From Pseudomonadota bacterium (GTDB lineage: Bacteria; SAR324; XYD2-FULL-50-16; JAHJRI01), in the NCBI GenBank assembly GCA_022360105.1, contig JAKSDL010000408.1:1-9835 (forward strand): 9,835 nt of DNA, written 5' to 3'. Shown piece after piece: positions 7,349 through 9,835 of this stretch. How positions within the stretch are numbered: the first letter of the stretch is position 1; the number at the start of each line of letters is the position of its first letter. A model generated the notes under the pieces. The model saw only the letters and a list, made by a program, of their open reading frames with translations. It did no database searches and had not been told where the DNA came from. The translations under genes and the position numbers were made by a program.

Positions 7349-9325
7349 ATGAGAATGCATTTCCACACAGTAATAAGACACATACTCAAGTCTCAACGAT
7401 TTGGCCTGACTCTATTCAGTCTGGTAGTTCTGACCTTTTTCGGAAACCCCTTAATGGCTGCTGAAGATGAGCTGTTTCCCACTTATCCCAGCATAACCGG
7501 CAATATCGATTTCTGGAAAAAAATATATTCCCGGTATACCACACAACAGGGGGTGATCCACGATACCGATAATGTTAACATTGTATACGCTGTGCTCGAC
7601 CTGAAGCCTCGCAACAAAAGGAGTTCCAGGCGCCAAAATAGCAAATTGATCAGAAAAACCATTCGCAAATACAGCGATATGCTTGGCAGGCTTGCCAAGG
7701 GGATCGGTCCGGCCAATGAAGAGGAAGCCAGGGTCGCCAAAATGTTTGGAGAAAAACCTGATCCATTGGTTTTGCTGGAAGCCAAAGAAAGAATAAGATT
7801 TCAACGGGGACAGGCAGATCGTTTCAAAAAGGGAATCATTCGTTCCGGGCGCTATCTGCCCAAAATAAAGGAGATATTCAAGGAAGCCGGATTGCCGGAG
7901 GATTTGGCTTATTTGCCCCATGTGGAGTCTTCATTTAATTATAATGCATACAGCAAATTTGGAGCGGCCGGTATCTGGCAATTTACCTACAGTACCGGTA
8001 AACGCTTTATGACCATCAACTACACGGTCGATGAACGCAGAGACCCCATTATTGCAGCCTATGCGGCGGCAAAAATGCTGAAAAGTGATTATAAAAAGCT
8101 TGGCAACTGGCCATTGGCTATCACAGCTTATAATCATGGTGTGAACAGCATGCTTAGGGCAAAAAAGGAAAATGGCGACTACGAAACTATTTTTAATAAT
8201 TATGAAGGTCGGCGTTTTAAGTTCGCGTCCAAAAACTTCTATTCAGAGTTCTTAGCTGCCCTGGATGTGGCCAAGTTCAGTGAAACGTATTTCGGTCCGC
8301 TGCAACTGGATAAGCCGTTTCCGGCCAAGGTGATCAAGATGCCGGGGTATGTATCCGTTAAAAAAATCGCCAGGCACTTTAAAACCGACATCAACTCGAT
8401 CCGTTATCTCAACCCGGCGCTCAGGAGACCGGTTTTTCAGGATCAAAAATATATCCCCAAAGGGTATCAGTTGCGTTTGCCCATGAATAAGGAGATTGAA
8501 ACGCTGGCTATCAATATGCCTGCTGATATTTTTGAGAAGAAGCAAAAGCGAAGTCGCTTCTATTACGTAAGAAAAGGCGATGTGGCGGGTTCTATCGCCA
8601 GAAAGCATGGCATTACCGTTCAGGAACTGATCTGGGCGAACAATCTTAATCGGCGTGCAACCATCTATGTCGGCCAGAATTTGCGCATTCCTACAAAAGA
8701 AGACAGTATTTTACTGGCTGCCAAACATGCCAAGAAAGTTGCTTCTACTCTGACGGAAAAGAAAAAAGAAAAAGTATCCAATGGGGACCGCAGTTTTCCC
8801 AAGGTCGAAATGATGGAAAACGGAGAAGCCAAGCTCTCTTCAAATGTCAATTTGTCAGTGGTTACCGGAAACTTGACAGTTAAAAGCGTGTTCGAAAAAA
8901 AGGGAAAATCATATGGAGTGATTCGCGTAGATACCGGTGAAACCTTGGGGCATTATGCCGAGTGGCTTGAAGTCTCCACCCAAAGTATCCGCAGGATTAA
9001 CCGTTTTCGCTATGGTCGCATGATTGAGTTTAACGATCGGGTGATTATTCCCTTGGATAAAGTGAGCAGGGAAAGCTTTGAAGAAAAACGCTATGAGTAT
9101 CACAAGGAATTCGAAGAGGATTTTCTCAGTGCTTATTCCATTGATTCGGTCATTGTTTATGAGATCAAAAGGGGGGATAACATATGGAATCTTTGTCAAA
9201 ACGAGTTTGAGTTACCTTTTTGGCTGATTCGCAAGTATAACCAGGATCTTGACTTTAATAAATTAAAACCCTTTCAAAAAATTATTGTGCCGGTGGTGGA
9301 CAAGTCCCACGTCACCGGACTTTAG
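7349..9325 (+). CDS. mltD: MltD-like lytic murein transglycosylase with LysM repeats, secreted
   Basis: The 658-residue protein cleaves the MurNAc-GlcNAc bond of peptidoglycan, forming 1,6-anhydroMurNAc (family knowledge). Numbering from ATG 7349: a signal peptide at about 1-37 (basic start, hydrophobic GLTLFSLVVLTFF, cleavage near PLMA/AEDE); a family-typical N-terminal region with FPTYPSI, IDFWKKIYSRYTTQQGVIHD; an SLT domain at about 168-310 with LPHVESSFNYNA (catalytic Glu E193), GAAGIWQF (205-212) and AITAYNHGV (257-265); then four LysM-like wall-binding repeats at about 333-378 (divergent), 404-448 (clear), 525-568 and 603-648. A lysine-rich linker (about 450-520) separates the second and third. 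No lipobox cysteine is present, unlike E. coli MltD, so it is probably periplasmic or held by its signal segment. The open frame extends back to 7262 inside the previous gene, but only starts at 7349 or 7355 leave a proper signal peptide. GGTGA (7345-7349) would serve ATG 7355 as a ribosome binding site, so the start is uncertain by two codons. Confidence 0.93.
   Translation: MRMHFHTVIRHILKSQRFGLTLFSLVVLTFFGNPLMAAEDELFPTYPSITGNIDFWKKIYSRYTTQQGVIHDTDNVNIVYAVLDLKPRNKRSSRRQNSKLIRKTIRKYSDMLGRLAKGIGPANEEEARVAKMFGEKPDPLVLLEAKERIRFQRGQADRFKKGIIRSGRYLPKIKEIFKEAGLPEDLAYLPHVESSFNYNAYSKFGAAGIWQFTYSTGKRFMTINYTVDERRDPIIAAYAAAKMLKSDYKKLGNWPLAITAYNHGVNSMLRAKKENGDYETIFNNYEGRRFKFASKNFYSEFLAALDVAKFSETYFGPLQLDKPFPAKVIKMPGYVSVKKIARHFKTDINSIRYLNPALRRPVFQDQKYIPKGYQLRLPMNKEIETLAINMPADIFEKKQKRSRFYYVRKGDVAGSIARKHGITVQELIWANNLNRRATIYVGQNLRIPTKEDSILLAAKHAKKVASTLTEKKKEKVSNGDRSFPKVEMMENGEAKLSSNVNLSVVTGNLTVKSVFEKKGKSYGVIRVDTGETLGHYAEWLEVSTQSIRRINRFRYGRMIEFNDRVIIPLDKVSRESFEEKRYEYHKEFEEDFLSAYSIDSVIVYEIKRGDNIWNLCQNEFELPFWLIRKYNQDLDFNKLKPFQKIIVPVVDKSHVTGL
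9290..9318. terminator. Candidate hairpin terminator at the convergent gene ends
   Basis: CCGGTGGTGG (9290-9299) pairs with CCAC-GT-CACCGG (9307-9318): ten pairs with a 2-base bulge and a 7-base loop. It lies inside the last codons of the transglycosylase gene. On the plus strand only a short TTT follows. On the minus strand six T occur 8 bases after the stem, so it would better serve the incoming amidase transcript. The distance to the T-run is longer than ideal, so confidence is low. Confidence 0.35.
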
Positions 9326-9345
9326 ATTCAACAATTCGGCCAGGG

Positions 9346-9835
9346 TTAATCAATATATTGTTTGATACCCTGGTAAATACCATTGGCGATGACTTTTTTA
9401 TACGTTTCATTGCGAAGAACTTTGTTTTCCTTTGCATTGGAAATGAATCCCGTCTCGACCAAAACACTCGGCATCTGGGCACCAATCAGGACGGTAAATG
9501 GTGCCTGTTTTACACCCAGGTCTTTCATTTTGTGATTACTCCTGCCTGTTACATCCACCATGGATGACTGAATAACTTCTGCCAGATCCCTGGATTCCTT
9601 GATTTTAGAATTCACCATCAAGTCGTTTAATATGGTTTGAAGATCGCTGATACTCTTGAGGCTGGTTTGGTTTTCCTTGGCAGCAAGAGTCAGAGCGTCT
9701 TCATCCGTTGTCAGATTTAAAAAGTAGGTTTCCACACCACTGACATGCTTTTTTAAACTGGCATTGGCATGAATGCTGATAAACAGGTCTCCCCGGTGTT
9801 TATTGGCAAAAGCGGTGCGTGCTTCCAGTTCAATA
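9346..9835 (-). CDS. N-acetylmuramoyl-L-alanine amidase (Amidase_3, AmiC type), C-terminal part, runs off right edge
   Basis: This enzyme removes peptide stems from peptidoglycan by cutting the bond between MurNAc and L-alanine. It is a zinc enzyme exported to the periplasm, often for daughter-cell separation. The window holds the last 163 codons and the stop. Seen: RGDLFISIHANAS with the zinc-ligand His (codon about 9769-9771), GVETYFLNL, an inserted helical stretch (LNDLMVNSKIKESRDLAEVI) as in the AmiB/AmiC blocking helix region, then KQAPFTVLIGAQMPSVLVETGFISN with the catalytic Glu in VETGF, and a normal C-terminal helix ending KQYID. The first zinc His and Glu ligands, any AMIN domain and the signal peptide lie outside the window, so the AmiA/B/C assignment is not final. 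No LysM or SPOR repeat follows the catalytic domain. The gene converges with the transglycosylase, with 20 bases between stop codons. Confidence 0.94.
   Translation of the reverse strand, partial: IELEARTAFANKHRGDLFISIHANASLKKHVSGVETYFLNLTTDEDALTLAAKENQTSLKSISDLQTILNDLMVNSKIKESRDLAEVIQSSMVDVTGRSNHKMKDLGVKQAPFTVLIGAQMPSVLVETGFISNAKENKVLRNETYKKVIANGIYQGIKQYID

Noticed and set aside
7451..7921. 156-codon minus-strand frame inside the transglycosylase gene
   Set aside because: It is antisense to a well-conserved coding region; composition is that of a shadow frame.

Overview
This window comes from a bacterial chromosome and carries housekeeping genes. It contains the beta and beta' RNA polymerase genes, a putative 3'-5' exonuclease, an uncharacterised protein and two peptidoglycan hydrolases. 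RpoB (1395 aa) and the RpoC N-terminus are separate proteins of the gram-negative type. The long RpoB, the MltD-like transglycosylase with a characteristic N-terminal region, and the AmiC-type amidase suggest a deltaproteobacterium-like gram-negative organism (Desulfobacterota or SAR324-like). That placement rests on remembered family resemblance, not on a search.

Layout. Positions 1-5050 lie on the minus strand: rpoB followed by the first 256 codons of rpoC, which runs off the left edge. Positions 5051-5864 form an 814-base gap, AT-rich in its middle, with no convincing gene. It separates rpoB from a divergent plus-strand group. That group is a PolB-type DEDDy exonuclease (5865-6725), a 196-aa protein of unknown function (6736-7326) and a secreted MltD-like lytic transglycosylase with LysM repeats (about 7349-9325). 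The three are spaced 10 and 22 bases apart, so they are probably one transcript. Converging on this group, with only 20 bases between stop codons, is the C-terminal part of an N-acetylmuramoyl-L-alanine amidase (9346 to the right edge, minus strand).

How the genes fit together. rpoB and rpoC encode the catalytic core of RNA polymerase. The transglycosylase and amidase cut the glycan strands and the peptide stems of peptidoglycan respectively, so the right end is a small cell-wall remodelling neighbourhood. The exonuclease and the 196-aa protein have no clear functional link to the wall enzymes. I see no CRISPR array, insertion sequence, phage gene, tRNA or rRNA, and no strong evidence for a new biological system. 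The most open questions are the 196-aa protein, the missing ribosomal-protein genes directly upstream of rpoB, and the content of the long gap.
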